A stretch of 64,000 nt of DNA from an uncultured Pseudomonadales bacterium (lineage in GTDB: Bacteria > Pseudomonadota > Gammaproteobacteria > Pseudomonadales > Porticoccaceae): positions 1-64,000 of the forward strand of contig CALSSA010000006.1 of the NCBI GenBank assembly GCA_943788875.1. Reading direction: 5' to 3'. Made by a program: the position numbers and the translations under genes. This document shows, in pieces, positions 1 through 10,126 of the stretch. Positions within the stretch are counted from its first letter, which is position 1. Every line of letters starts with the position of its first letter. The notes beneath the pieces are model-generated. The model was not told the DNA's origin, searched no databases, and saw only the letters and a program-made list of their open reading frames with translations.

Positions 1-2
1 GG

Positions 3-71
3 ATAATAGACTTACAACAGGAAGATATAGAGAGTATTACAACAGAATTAATAGTTAGAAGTGATTATTAA
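3..71 (+). CDS. 3' end of an unidentified gene entering from the left
   Basis: An open frame runs from the window edge for 22 codons (ending ...ELIVRSDY) to a TAA that overlaps the proB stop on the other strand. The acidic, polar peptide reads like a real C-terminus, but it is too short to recognise. It would be a convergent neighbour of proB. It may also be chance. Confidence 0.3.
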   Translation: MIDLQQEDIESITTELIVRSDY

Positions 72-1192
72 GAGCTGACCACTAGGTTATCGCGATGAAT
101 CAACTCATCATCTTCTCGGTAACCAAGAATGCCGACAATAGACTCTGCACTATGGCCTTTGATACGGTTTGCTTCTTCGGAGCTATATCCCACCAGCCCC
201 CGCGCCACTTCGACACCATTGCTATCGACACAGCTGACCAAATCGCCACGGGTAAATACACCTTCAACGGCAGTTACCCCCACAGCCAACAGACTGCGGC
301 CGCGCTGAGTAAGCACATCGACAGCACCGGCATCAAGAAAGAGCTTACCTTTAACCTGCAACTGCCCCGCTAACCACTGCTTGCGGGCAGCCAGAGGTTT
401 TTGGCTAGCGGATAATAAAGTACCCACATTCTCACCAGCAGCAACCTGATGCAATATATTCTGATTGCGACCGCCGGCGATCACTGTATTACAACCAGAT
501 CGTGCGGCCAGTCGGGCAGCCTGTAATTTGGTCACCATACCGCCGCGACCCAAAGTGCCATTACTGCCGCCAGCCAGTGCATCCAGGCTGGTGTCATTGG
601 CCATGGCCTCAGAGATCAACTGCGCATCGGGGTTAGTGTCTGGGTTGGCATCGAACAGGCCATCTTTGTCAGTCAAAATCACCAGCATATCTGCATCGAT
701 TAGGTTAGCCACCAGGGCGGCCAGACTGTCATTGTCACCAAAGCGAATTTCATCAGTCACCACTGTGTCATTTTCATTAACAATGGGCACTACACTTAGG
801 TTGATCAATGTCTGTAATGCACCGCGGGCATTCAAGTAGCGCTGGCGGCTGGCCATATCATCATGATCGAGAAGAATTTGTGCAGTATGGCGATCAAAGC
901 GCATAAAGCTGCTTTCATAGGTCTGAATCAAGCCCATCTGGCCCACTGCAGCCGCGGCCTGAAGCTCGTGAATGCTCTCGGGACGGGTTTTCCAACCGAG
1001 ACGAACTATGCCCTCAGCGATAGCACCAGATGACACCAGTACCACCTCTTTGCCCTGACTCAATAACTGGGCAATCTGCTCAACCCAGCCATCAATAGCC
1101 TGGCGATCAAGACCAGCACCGTCGTTGGTCAACAGAGCACTGCCAATCTTAATGACCCAACGCTCGGCATCTTTGGCAATATCTCTGTTCAT
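68..1192 (-). CDS. proB: Glutamate 5-kinase ProB
   Basis: ProB phosphorylates L-glutamate to glutamyl-5-phosphate, the first and feedback-controlled step of proline synthesis in the cytosol. The amino acid kinase domain opens with [14 protein letters not shown] and carries the conserved VSSGAIAEG and NENDTV segments, then the [12 protein letters not shown] motif near residue 215. A C-terminal PUA domain follows (about residues 275-365). At 374 residues it has the full length of the two-domain form. I chose the ATG at 1192; the codon before it (TTG) could also start. It lies only 6 bases after obgE, so the two are probably cotranscribed, an arrangement common in gammaproteobacteria. Confidence 0.96.
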   Translation of the reverse strand: MNRDIAKDAERWVIKIGSALLTNDGAGLDRQAIDGWVEQIAQLLSQGKEVVLVSSGAIAEGIVRLGWKTRPESIHELQAAAAVGQMGLIQTYESSFMRFDRHTAQILLDHDDMASRQRYLNARGALQTLINLSVVPIVNENDTVVTDEIRFGDNDSLAALVANLIDADMLVILTDKDGLFDANPDTNPDAQLISEAMANDTSLDALAGGSNGTLGRGGMVTKLQAARLAARSGCNTVIAGGRNQNILHQVAAGENVGTLLSASQKPLAARKQWLAGQLQVKGKLFLDAGAVDVLTQRGRSLLAVGVTAVEGVFTRGDLVSCVDSNGVEVARGLVGYSSEEANRIKGHSAESIVGILGYREDDELIHRDNLVVSS

Positions 1193-1198
1193 CAATAG

Positions 1199-2410
<1,212 letters not shown>

Positions 2411-2463
2411 TTACCGTTGCCACTGGTCTCTGTCATTTGAGATTTAAAAATACCCGCCCATAA

Positions 2464-2488
2464 AAAAAGCCCCGCGTAGGGGCTTTTT
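2464..2488 (-). terminator. Intrinsic terminator after rplU-rpmA
   Basis: A perfect stem of ten bases (AAAAAGCCCC / GGGGCTTTTT) surrounds a five-base loop. It lies 17 bases past the rpmA stop and before obgE. The stem is GC-rich at the loop end and ends in T runs on either strand. It probably ends or attenuates the ribosomal protein transcript, so obgE may have its own promoter or depend on read-through. Confidence 0.88.
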
Positions 2489-2505
2489 AAATCGAAGGGT
2501 AAGGT

Positions 2506-2763
2506 TTACGCGGATACCACTTCTGCATATTTGCGGTTTTGCGGGCCTTTCTGCACAAACTGAACAGTGCCAGTCGCAGTAGCAAACAAAGTGTGATCTT
2601 TACCGATGCCTACGTTATTTCCAGGGTGGAACTTGGTTCCACGCTGACGAATAATAATACCGCCTGCATTGATTGACTGGCCACCATACACTTTAACGCC
2701 AAGGCGTTTGCTTTCTGAATCGCGACCGTTTCTAGTACTACCACCAGCTTTCTTGTGAGCCAT
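2506..2763 (-). CDS. rpmA: 50S ribosomal protein L27
   Basis: L27 binds near the peptidyl transferase centre of the large subunit and its N-terminal tail contacts tRNA. The protein is 85 residues, the normal size, and starts with the classical [16 protein letters not shown] sequence followed by [11 protein letters not shown] and the central [13 protein letters not shown] block. It has no Firmicute-type N-terminal extension, so no processing is needed. It follows rplU by 18 bases in the universal rplU-rpmA operon. Confidence 0.98.
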   Translation of the reverse strand: MAHKKAGGSTRNGRDSESKRLGVKVYGGQSINAGGIIIRQRGTKFHPGNNVGIGKDHTLFATATGTVQFVQKGPQNRKYAEVVSA

Positions 2764-2781
2764 TGCTATATCCTCTTTTAA

Positions 2782-3096
2782 TTATCCAGCATTAATGCCA
2801 GTAATTTTAACTTCTGTGTACCACTGTCTGTGGCCCTGCTGAGTGCGCGAGTGCTTGCGACGACGGAATTTAATAATATTCACTTTGTCACCGCGGCCGT
2901 GAGAAACAACCTCAGCAGTCACTTTGCCGCCTTCTACGAGGGGGGCACCAATCTTGACTTCAGCACCTTCGCCAACCATCAAGACTTCTTCAAAATCGAT
3001 ATTGTCACCAGTAGCTACGTCCAACTTTTCCAGGCGTAAGGTTTCACCCTCAACGACTCGATGCTGCTTACCGCCACTTTTGATCACTGCGTACAT
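2782..3096 (-). CDS. rplU: 50S ribosomal protein L21
   Basis: L21 is a primary 23S rRNA binding protein of the large subunit. The start is set at the ATG giving [18 protein letters not shown], the invariant L21 N-terminus; a TTG nine codons upstream is not needed. The protein is 104 residues, the usual length, and contains the C-terminal [14 protein letters not shown] motif that marks the family. It is the first gene of the rplU-rpmA unit and has a well-formed sigma-70 promoter about 110 bases upstream. Confidence 0.97.
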   Translation of the reverse strand: MYAVIKSGGKQHRVVEGETLRLEKLDVATGDNIDFEEVLMVGEGAEVKIGAPLVEGGKVTAEVVSHGRGDKVNIIKFRRRKHSRTQQGHRQWYTEVKITGINAG

Positions 3097-3205
3097 GTTC
3101 TGCTCCAAATTTAGGGTGGCCAAAACAAGTCGTCAGGACAAGTCATTGGGGCCAGATTCCGTCGCTTACAATCCTGAGACCAAGAGCCTCTGCGAGAGGG
3201 CGGCA

Positions 3206-3234
3206 ATTCTAATGGAACACCCTACTGTTATCAA
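3206..3234 (-). promoter_or_regulatory. Sigma-70 promoter for rplU-rpmA
   Basis: On the minus strand TTGATA (-35, 3234-3229) and TAGAAT (-10, 3211-3206) are separated by exactly 17 bases. Transcription would begin near 3199, giving a leader of about 100 bases before rplU. The match to consensus is 4/6 or better at both hexamers. No transcript evidence is available. Confidence 0.7.
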
Positions 3235-3309
3235 GTGTTAAAACGGCAAAAATGCAACTATCCCAAGGCCTGCGAACAAATGCATTAATAAGGACATTGC
3301 CCTTAGTAT

Positions 3310-4062
3310 TTAATCGATGTTTTTTAACCAGATAAGCGAGGCAAAACGACCGGTGTCAGCCTCTCTGCGATAGGAATAAAACCGCTGTACATCATTAAAA
3401 GTGCAGTAATCTCCTCCATAGATAGCAGTGACTCCTGAGCCGGCCAGCTCTGCACGCGCCAGTGCATAGAGGTCGGCAAAATATTTGCCCGGCAGTCCAG
3501 GCACAAATGCCGCCTTGATGGCCTGCACATGCTGCTTATTTTGGGCTCTGCCGATAAAAGCCTGCAACACCTCAGGCCCTACTTCAAATGCCTGGGGACC
3601 TATAGCTGGACCCAAATACGCCATTAGTTGATCCTCGGGCGAAAACATCTCCACTGACTGGCGCAGAATTCCGTTACACAACCCACGCCAGCCTGCATGG
3701 GCTGCTGCTACCCTGGTGCCCTGCTGATTGCACATCAGCACTGGCAGACAGTCCGCGGTCATCACCACACAGGCAGCACCAGATTTATCAGAGTAACTGG
3801 CATCAGCTACTGGGGTGCCATTGGCATTGGGTACATAAGAAATTTCTGTACCATGAACTTGCTGCAACCACAGTGGCTGCTCAGTTAAACCGAGCCTGCT
3901 TGCCAATAACTGGCGGTTGGCTTGCACATCAGCCACAGTATCGCCAACATGCAGAGCTAAATTATTATCATTGAAAGGTGGCTGACTACAGCCACCATGG
4001 CGTGTGGTAATGGCGGCACCTACGGTTGTCGGTGCAGGCCAATCGGGGATTAAGCTATTCAT
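3310..4062 (-). CDS. pgeF: Peptidoglycan editing factor PgeF (YfiH, multicopper/laccase-domain family)
   Basis: A 250-residue protein of the DUF152/YfiH family. In E. coli the homologue removes wrongly inserted L-serine from UDP-MurNAc peptides; others were described as polyphenol oxidases or purine nucleoside phosphorylases. The family metal site is visible in the blocks ITTRHGG, VMTADCLPVLM and AAHAGWRGL, with conserved Cys and His. Its start overlaps the rluD stop by 8 bases, the same rluD-yfiH pair found in E. coli, so the two are translationally coupled. Confidence 0.93.
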   Translation of the reverse strand: MNSLIPDWPAPTTVGAAITTRHGGCSQPPFNDNNLALHVGDTVADVQANRQLLASRLGLTEQPLWLQQVHGTEISYVPNANGTPVADASYSDKSGAACVVMTADCLPVLMCNQQGTRVAAAHAGWRGLCNGILRQSVEMFSPEDQLMAYLGPAIGPQAFEVGPEVLQAFIGRAQNKQHVQAIKAAFVPGLPGKYFADLYALARAELAGSGVTAIYGGDYCTFNDVQRFYSYRREADTGRFASLIWLKNID

Positions 4063-5026
4063 CGGCCAGAACGGCTAATAATGCCTGCATATCATCAGGT
4101 AACTCCGAGGACCAGCTATTGAGCTCGCCAGAAGCCGGATGAAGCAAACCTAATTCTCTAGCATGCAATGCCTGACGCCCAAAACCCTGCACCGCATCAC
4201 GCAGGGCCTGAGATGCACCTTTATGCACCCGAAATCGTCCGGCATAGGCATCATCACCCACAATGGGGAAGCGAATTTGGGCCATATGCACTCTTATCTG
4301 GTGAGTGCGGCCGGTTTCTAATCTCAGGCGCACATGACTGTGACCATCGAAGCGCTGTAATACAGAATAATGAGTCCGCGCTTCTTTGCCATCTGACACT
4401 ACTGCCATTTTAGTGCGCTGAACTGGGTGTCGCCCTATGGGCTGGTCAACCAGTCCACCACCAGTCATCACCCCAGTGACAACCGCCTCATATTCACGCT
4501 TGACTGTTCTGCTCTGCAACTGAGCAACCAGGTCTGTATGTGCCTGCAATGTCTTAGCCACCACCATTAACCCAGTGGTATCTTTGTCCAGCCGATGCAC
4601 TATGCCGGCCCGAGGCACAGACTCGAGCTGTGGGCAATGGTAGAGCAATGCGTTTAATAAAGTGCCATCGCGATTGCCCGCAGCCGGGTGCACGACAAAA
4701 TTAGTCGGTTTATTAAGCACAATAATATGCTCATCCTCATGAACTATATTGAGAGGAATATTCTCCGCCTGCCAGTCACCTTCAGGCTGTAATACCACAT
4801 CAATGCTTAGGGTCTCACCACCGAGCATTTTTTGTTTTGGCACTCTCTGCTCACCATCAACGCGCAAAAAACCCTCTTTAATCCACTGCTGCAGCCTTGC
4901 TCTAGAAAAATCAGCGAACAATTCGGATGCCACCTGGTCCAACCTCCTGCCGCAATGGTCTGAGGATACAATGGCCGATAGCTGTATTCGATCGCTGCTG
5001 TTATTTTCGCTGTTGGGCTGGTTCAC
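4055..5026 (-). CDS. rluD: 23S rRNA pseudouridine synthase RluD
   Basis: RluD makes the pseudouridines of helix 69 in 23S rRNA, needed for subunit joining and termination. The 323-residue protein has an N-terminal S4 RNA-binding domain (GRRLDQVASELFADFSRARL) and the RluA-family catalytic motif GIVHRLDKDTTGLMV, where Asp is the nucleophile. HPAAGNRDGTLLNALLYH precedes it. The start appears to be GTG. It is divergent from bamD and overlaps pgeF, matching the conserved bamD/rluD/yfiH neighbourhood of gammaproteobacteria. Confidence 0.95.
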   Translation of the reverse strand: MNQPNSENNSSDRIQLSAIVSSDHCGRRLDQVASELFADFSRARLQQWIKEGFLRVDGEQRVPKQKMLGGETLSIDVVLQPEGDWQAENIPLNIVHEDEHIIVLNKPTNFVVHPAAGNRDGTLLNALLYHCPQLESVPRAGIVHRLDKDTTGLMVVAKTLQAHTDLVAQLQSRTVKREYEAVVTGVMTGGGLVDQPIGRHPVQRTKMAVVSDGKEARTHYSVLQRFDGHSHVRLRLETGRTHQIRVHMAQIRFPIVGDDAYAGRFRVHKGASQALRDAVQGFGRQALHARELGLLHPASGELNSWSSELPDDMQALLAVLADE

Positions 5027-5100
5027 TTAGGCCGCTCTGTGGTTAAATACTGCGCTTCGTCGACTTTTTGTTCGACTCCGTTTCTGGCTGGGAATTTTAC

Positions 5101-6093
5101 ATGAAAAACATCGCTTATATTTTGTTGATTTTAAGTTTATCGCTGACATCTGGTTGTTCCTGGCTGGGCTGGGGTGACGACGAGACTACAGAAGACGACA
5201 CAGACGGGTATTCCGAAAGAGATTTTTACGAAAAAATTCAGAGCAGCCTCAATGCCAGTAATTGGAGCGTCGCCATCAGCAACCTGCAGCTTCTGGAGTC
5301 ACAGTTTCCGTTTGGAAAGTATGCCGAACAGGGCCAGCTGGAGCTGATGTATGCTCAATTCAAATCTTCAGCTTATGAAGACGCGATTTCTTCTGCTGAC
5401 CGATTTATTCGCCTGCACCCCCAGCATCCTAATGTTGACTACGCTTTCTACGTTAAGGGGCTCTCAGAAATTTCCATGACATCTGGCTTCTTTGATAACT
5501 TTCTACCCACTGACAGCGCCAAGCGCGATATTGGCACTGCCCGCGACTCATTTGGCACATTTACTGAATTACTGGCCCGCTTCCCCAAGAGCCCCTATGC
5601 GCCAGATGCTCGCAAACGCCTGATTAATCTGCGCAATCAGCTGGCACGTGCCGAAATTAATGCGGCTAATTATTACTTCAGCCGCCAGGCCTATCTGGCC
5701 GCAGCCAACCGTGGACGCTTTGTTGTGGAAAACTTTCAGCAATCCCCTGCGGTTCCAGATGGTCTAGCGGTGATGGCTCAAGCGTATCATTTATTAGAGA
5801 TGCAAGAGCTGGCAGATAATGCCGTTGCAGTAATGGCGGCAAACTACCCCGAGCACCCCTCGCTGGCCGCGGATGGTTCGTTTGACTATGACCAGCGGCT
5901 GATTGAGTCCGGTGACTCGTTCCTCGGCAAGATTACCTTTGGGCTGATAGAACGGGTTGAACCTCCAGCATTTGATTCTCGCGCTATCTATGACCGGGCT
6001 ACCCGCGAAGCAGAGAGTATCAGCAATAATGGTGATTCTGGCGAGCAGGGTCGATCTGTTTTGAGTTGGTTGACCTTTGGCCTGATGGACTAA
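5101..6093 (+). CDS. bamD: Outer membrane assembly lipoprotein BamD
   Basis: BamD is the essential lipoprotein of the BAM complex that inserts beta-barrel proteins into the outer membrane. The ATG at 5101 gives a lipoprotein signal MKNIAYILLILSLSLTSGC with lipobox LTSG|C; an upstream in-frame start would spoil this signal. TPR repeats follow, with the family markers FYEKIQSSLNASNW, FPFGKYAEQGQLELMYA and HPNVDYAFYVKGL. At 330 residues it is longer than the E. coli protein because of a C-terminal extension of about 80 residues, like the longer pseudomonad forms. It is divergent from rluD and followed by nadE. Confidence 0.95.
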   Translation: MKNIAYILLILSLSLTSGCSWLGWGDDETTEDDTDGYSERDFYEKIQSSLNASNWSVAISNLQLLESQFPFGKYAEQGQLELMYAQFKSSAYEDAISSADRFIRLHPQHPNVDYAFYVKGLSEISMTSGFFDNFLPTDSAKRDIGTARDSFGTFTELLARFPKSPYAPDARKRLINLRNQLARAEINAANYYFSRQAYLAAANRGRFVVENFQQSPAVPDGLAVMAQAYHLLEMQELADNAVAVMAANYPEHPSLAADGSFDYDQRLIESGDSFLGKITFGLIERVEPPAFDSRAIYDRATREAESISNNGDSGEQGRSVLSWLTFGLMD

Positions 6094-6126
6094 TAACTCC
6101 GACATAATTTGTGGTAACAGGTACTG

Positions 6127-6957
6127 ATGAACAGACAAGCTATTATCGATGAAATGCGGGTATTACCCGAAATCGACCCTCAACTTGAAATCCAGCGCCG
6201 TGTTTCTTTCATCCAAAACCAGCTGCAGCTTGCAGGTTGCAAGACATTGGTTCTTGGTATTAGCGGTGGCGTAGACTCTTCGACTTGCGGCCGTCTCGCA
6301 CAGCTCGCAGTTGAGGGCCTCAATCAGCAATTGAGCACTTCGGATTACCAGTTTATTGCCCTGCGTCTGCCCTATGGAGTGCAGCAGGACGAGGACGATG
6401 CCCAGGTTGCCCTGAGCTTTATCCGGCCCAGCCACAGCCTGACAGTAAATATCAAACCTGGTACCGACGGGGTTAATCAGTCGGTTTGTGATGCACTGCA
6501 AGACAACAATCTGCTGCCCCATGCAGAAAAGGTGGATTTCGCTAAAGGCAATCTCAAAGCCCGTGCGCGCATGGCCTCACAGTACGAAGTTGCCGGTATG
6601 CTCGACGGTCTGGTACTGGGCACAGATCATTCCGCAGAGAACATCACCGGCTTCTACACCAAGTTTGGTGATGGCGCCTGTGATCTGGCTCCTCTATTTG
6701 GCCTTAGTAAAAGACAGGTGCGCCATTTGGCTGCCACCATGGGAGCACCGGAGTCTCTGGTACATAAAACCCCAACAGCTGATCTTGAATGTCTCAGCCC
6801 GCAAAAAGAAGACGAGCAGGTACTAGGAATGTCCTACGAGGATATTGATAACTTCCTTGAGGGCAAAGAGGTCAATCCCATCTCTGAGCAGCGCTTGATT
6901 GCTATCTACCTGAAAACCCAGCATAAACGCCTGCCAATCGCGACTATCTACGACTGA
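6127..6957 (+). CDS. nadE: Ammonia-dependent NAD synthetase NadE
   Basis: NadE amidates nicotinate adenine dinucleotide to NAD with ATP and ammonia. The 276-residue size and lack of a nitrilase domain point to the short, ammonia-using form. The PP-loop is [16 protein letters not shown] (about residues 41-56); [19 protein letters not shown] and KTPTADLE are typical NadE segments for substrate and magnesium binding. It starts 33 bases after bamD on the same strand and may share its transcript. Confidence 0.96.
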   Translation: MNRQAIIDEMRVLPEIDPQLEIQRRVSFIQNQLQLAGCKTLVLGISGGVDSSTCGRLAQLAVEGLNQQLSTSDYQFIALRLPYGVQQDEDDAQVALSFIRPSHSLTVNIKPGTDGVNQSVCDALQDNNLLPHAEKVDFAKGNLKARARMASQYEVAGMLDGLVLGTDHSAENITGFYTKFGDGACDLAPLFGLSKRQVRHLAATMGAPESLVHKTPTADLECLSPQKEDEQVLGMSYEDIDNFLEGKEVNPISEQRLIAIYLKTQHKRLPIATIYD

Positions 6958-7077
6958 TACCTGTATCACCACTCAATGTCAGCAGCCGTTTTAAAGCAAA
7001 TCGGCCTGGTATTGTCTATCCTGTTTAGTAGGCACGCAGCCTATTTATAACGCACTTTTAAGGATAGAGATTCAGGC

Positions 7078-8748
7078 ATGACGCCACCGGTTAACCCCAA
7101 AAATACCAACATCCAGCACAATGGTCGCGACAGTCGCAGCAATGGCCCCAGATTACTGCGTCTCTATGTTGGCTATCGCTTATTGCTGTCAGTGCTATTT
7201 TTCAGCCTGGTGCAATTGCAATGGGCACCGAACTATCTGGGCAGCAACGACCATCAGCTGTTTTCCCTAACTATTATTCTGTATACCGCAATCAATGTCC
7301 TCACCGCACTGGCGTTCCATTTATGGCGCTGGAAGCCCGGAGAAACAGCTATTTTTGCCATGCTGCTAATCGATACCGCAGCTATCACTGTGATGATGTA
7401 TGCCTCCGGCAGTCTCGATGGCTCACTCGGCTATCTGCTGCTAGTCACTGTTGCCGCCTCAGGAGTATTGCAGCGAGGTATTCTGGCCCTAGCCCTAGCT
7501 GCCATTGCCAGTGTTATTGTTATCGCCATTGCAATGACTGGACTTCTCTCTGGTGTAGGGGACGAAGGCGACGTTATTCGCAGTGGTATTTTTGGCATTT
7601 TATTATTTGCCACAGCTATGCTATTTATCTTTTTGGCCAAACGACTGTCTCTGGCTCAGCAGTTAGCTATCAGCGAATCCGAACTGGCACTGCAGTTACA
7701 GCGCCTCAATGATCTAGTGATCAACAAGATGCGCACTGGCATTATTGTTTTTGATCAGAATTACCGCATCCAGCAACTCAATGAGCGGGCATCAATGCTG
7801 ATCGGCCAGATCGGTGGCAACAGACTGCTGGCTAGGAATGATCTGTTAAGCCGAGTCCCTGAGCTAGTCAGTTACCACCGCGAATGGAAATCCAATCCCA
7901 GACTACAGTTGCCGAGCTATCGATCATCGCGCTCAAATATCCCACTGCAGATCAGCTTTAGTGAGGTTCGCGGTGACAGCCACAACGATTGCATCCTGTT
8001 TCTGGAGGATGCGCGCACATTGTCCCAACATGCACAGCAACTCAAAAATAATAGTCTTGGCCAGCTGACCGCCAGTATCGCTCATGAGATTCGTAATCCG
8101 CTCGGGGCCATCAGCCACGCGGCTCAGTTACTCAATGAGTCTGACCTTAAATCCCAGGACTATAAGCTGGTTGATGTGGTGCTGCGCCATGCCACCAGAG
8201 TCAATCAGCTGGTGCAGAACATTATGCAGCTGTCGCGGCAGAAAACACCTGATATCAATATTGTTGATATCTATGAGATCTGTCAGTCAACTGCAACTCA
8301 GATCCGCGAGAGTAATGAATTTCGCAATCCCTGCATTGAGATTGACAATGGCATTAAAGATTTAAAAGCCCCCTTTGATACCAGCCAACTGCAGCAGGTA
8401 CTGACCAACCTGCTGAGCAATGCACTGCATCATTCGCAAAAAAAAACCGGAGTGCAGTGGGCTGAGATTAAGTTTGGGCTGCAGGAAGATGTCAATCTGC
8501 CGGCTCTAAAAATTTATGATCAAGGCTGTGGCATCAGTGAAGACCACCGGGAAAAAATATTTGAGCCCTTCTACACAACAGAAAAAAGCGGTACAGGTCT
8601 GGGGCTATACATAGCCCGGGGTCTTTGTGAAATCAACTTCGCTACACTAAGCTATATTTACAACAGGCATTCAAGAGGCTACTTTCAGATTGTTTTTTCT
8701 GACCCAGCCAAACAACTGCCAGGGAATCAAGCTGATGGACCAACTTAA
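7078..8748 (+). CDS. pilS: Sensor histidine kinase PilS
   Basis: PilS is the inner-membrane sensor of the PilS/PilR system that controls type IV pilin transcription. About six hydrophobic segments span residues 20-185, followed by a PAS-like region (MRTGIIVFDQNYRIQQLNE). The HisKA box SIAHEIRNPLGAISHAAQLL carries the phospho-acceptor His. The ATPase domain has NLLSNALHHS (N box), DQGCGISEDHREKIFEPF and GTGLGLYIARGL (G boxes). Its stop codon overlaps the pilR start (TAATG), indicating coupled translation. The nearby minor pilin operon supports the assignment. Confidence 0.93.
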   Translation: MTPPVNPKNTNIQHNGRDSRSNGPRLLRLYVGYRLLLSVLFFSLVQLQWAPNYLGSNDHQLFSLTIILYTAINVLTALAFHLWRWKPGETAIFAMLLIDTAAITVMMYASGSLDGSLGYLLLVTVAASGVLQRGILALALAAIASVIVIAIAMTGLLSGVGDEGDVIRSGIFGILLFATAMLFIFLAKRLSLAQQLAISESELALQLQRLNDLVINKMRTGIIVFDQNYRIQQLNERASMLIGQIGGNRLLARNDLLSRVPELVSYHREWKSNPRLQLPSYRSSRSNIPLQISFSEVRGDSHNDCILFLEDARTLSQHAQQLKNNSLGQLTASIAHEIRNPLGAISHAAQLLNESDLKSQDYKLVDVVLRHATRVNQLVQNIMQLSRQKTPDINIVDIYEICQSTATQIRESNEFRNPCIEIDNGIKDLKAPFDTSQLQQVLTNLLSNALHHSQKKTGVQWAEIKFGLQEDVNLPALKIYDQGCGISEDHREKIFEPFYTTEKSGTGLGLYIARGLCEINFATLSYIYNRHSRGYFQIVFSDPAKQLPGNQADGPT

Positions 8749-10088
8749 TGAATAAAACCGTTCTGGTGATTGATGACGAACAGGACCTTCGCGAACTCCT
8801 GTGTTTAACATTGTCGCGTATGGATATCGCTGCCACCGCCGTAGAGACCATTGCCGAGGCAAAAAGCCAGCTGGCTGAAAGACGCTTTGATCTATGTCTG
8901 ACCGATATGCGCCTGCCCGACGGCAATGGCCTTGATCTTGTCAGCCATGTGCAACAGCAACAACCACAGATGCCGATCGCAGTGATCACTGCCTATGGCA
9001 GCATGGAGTTAGCCGTTGAGGCGCTAAAACTGGGAGCTTTTGATTTTCTATCCAAACCGATAGAGCTACCGCGACTGCGTCAGCTGGTTAGCCATGCCCT
9101 AGTAGACAATCGACAGGAGGTAGCAGCGGCCGACCATTTACTGCTGGGTAACTCCGATCTAATCAATCAAGTGCGCAGTCAAATAACTAAAGTCGCTCGC
9201 AGTCAGGCACCAATGTTTATCAGCGGCGAGTCCGGCACCGGCAAAGAACTGACCGCAAGATCAATTCACCAGCAAAGTGCCAGAGCAACCCAGCCTTTTA
9301 TCCCTGTTAACTGTGGCGCCGTACCTACCGAACTAATGGAGTCAGAATTTTTTGGTCATAAAAAAGGTAGTTTTAGCGGAGCGATCGACGATAAGTTGGG
9401 GCTATTTCAGGCTGCAGATGGCGGCACCTTATTTCTAGATGAAGTAGCAGACCTGCCCCTGTCTATGCAGGTTAAGCTGCTGCGCACCATTCAGGAAAAA
9501 TCTGTGCGCCCGGTGGGAGCCGAACAAGAAACAGCCATTGATGTGCGTCTGATCAGCGCTACCCACAAAGATTTAAACAAGGCGGTGGAGATGGGGCAGT
9601 TTCGCAGCGATCTGTTCTATCGCCTCAATGTGATCGACATACACCTGCCCAGCCTCCGCGAAAGAACCGATGATATCCCAATCCTGACAGCGCATATTCT
9701 CGATCATATTAATACTCAGCGAAACCTTAATATCCAAATCGACAGCAGTGCTGAAGAAAAACTACTCAGTTATAACTTCCCCGGCAATGTGCGGGAATTA
9801 GAAAATATCCTTGAGCGAGCATCAACGCTCTGCGAAAGCGGTCTTATTGTTACCCAAGACTTAAAGCTCAACCATGCAGCTGCAGCCAGTCTTGCCAAGC
9901 CCAACAATGCGTCGAGGAATCATGACATCGATTCACTGGATGAGCATCTTGATGAAATCGAAAAAGATATCCTTATGGACACTCTTGAGAAGACCCGCTG
10001 GAATAAAACCGAAGCTGCGAAAAGCCTGGGTATCAGCTTTAGATCCATGCGCTACCGCCTAAAAAAATTGGGCCTGAGCGATGACTGA
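8748..10088 (+). CDS. pilR: Sigma-54-dependent response regulator PilR
   Basis: The receiver domain has LVIDDEQDLRELL and the phosphorylation site in CLTDMRLPDGNGLD. The AAA+ sigma-54 activation domain has the Walker A GESGTGKEL, the GAFTGA-like loop as GSFSGA, and GTLFLDEVADLPL. A Fis-type helix-turn-helix closes the protein (KTRWNKTEAAKSLGISFRSM). GSFSGA in place of GAFTGA departs from the usual sequence but is seen in some PilR-like regulators. The target would be RpoN promoters of pilin genes, probably pilA outside this window. Confidence 0.93.
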   Translation: MNKTVLVIDDEQDLRELLCLTLSRMDIAATAVETIAEAKSQLAERRFDLCLTDMRLPDGNGLDLVSHVQQQQPQMPIAVITAYGSMELAVEALKLGAFDFLSKPIELPRLRQLVSHALVDNRQEVAAADHLLLGNSDLINQVRSQITKVARSQAPMFISGESGTGKELTARSIHQQSARATQPFIPVNCGAVPTELMESEFFGHKKGSFSGAIDDKLGLFQAADGGTLFLDEVADLPLSMQVKLLRTIQEKSVRPVGAEQETAIDVRLISATHKDLNKAVEMGQFRSDLFYRLNVIDIHLPSLRERTDDIPILTAHILDHINTQRNLNIQIDSSAEEKLLSYNFPGNVRELENILERASTLCESGLIVTQDLKLNHAAAASLAKPNNASRNHDIDSLDEHLDEIEKDILMDTLEKTRWNKTEAAKSLGISFRSMRYRLKKLGLSDD

Positions 10089-10126
10089 GTAATAGTGCCA
10101 AAGCCTGTTTGTAGTGGCAGAGTATA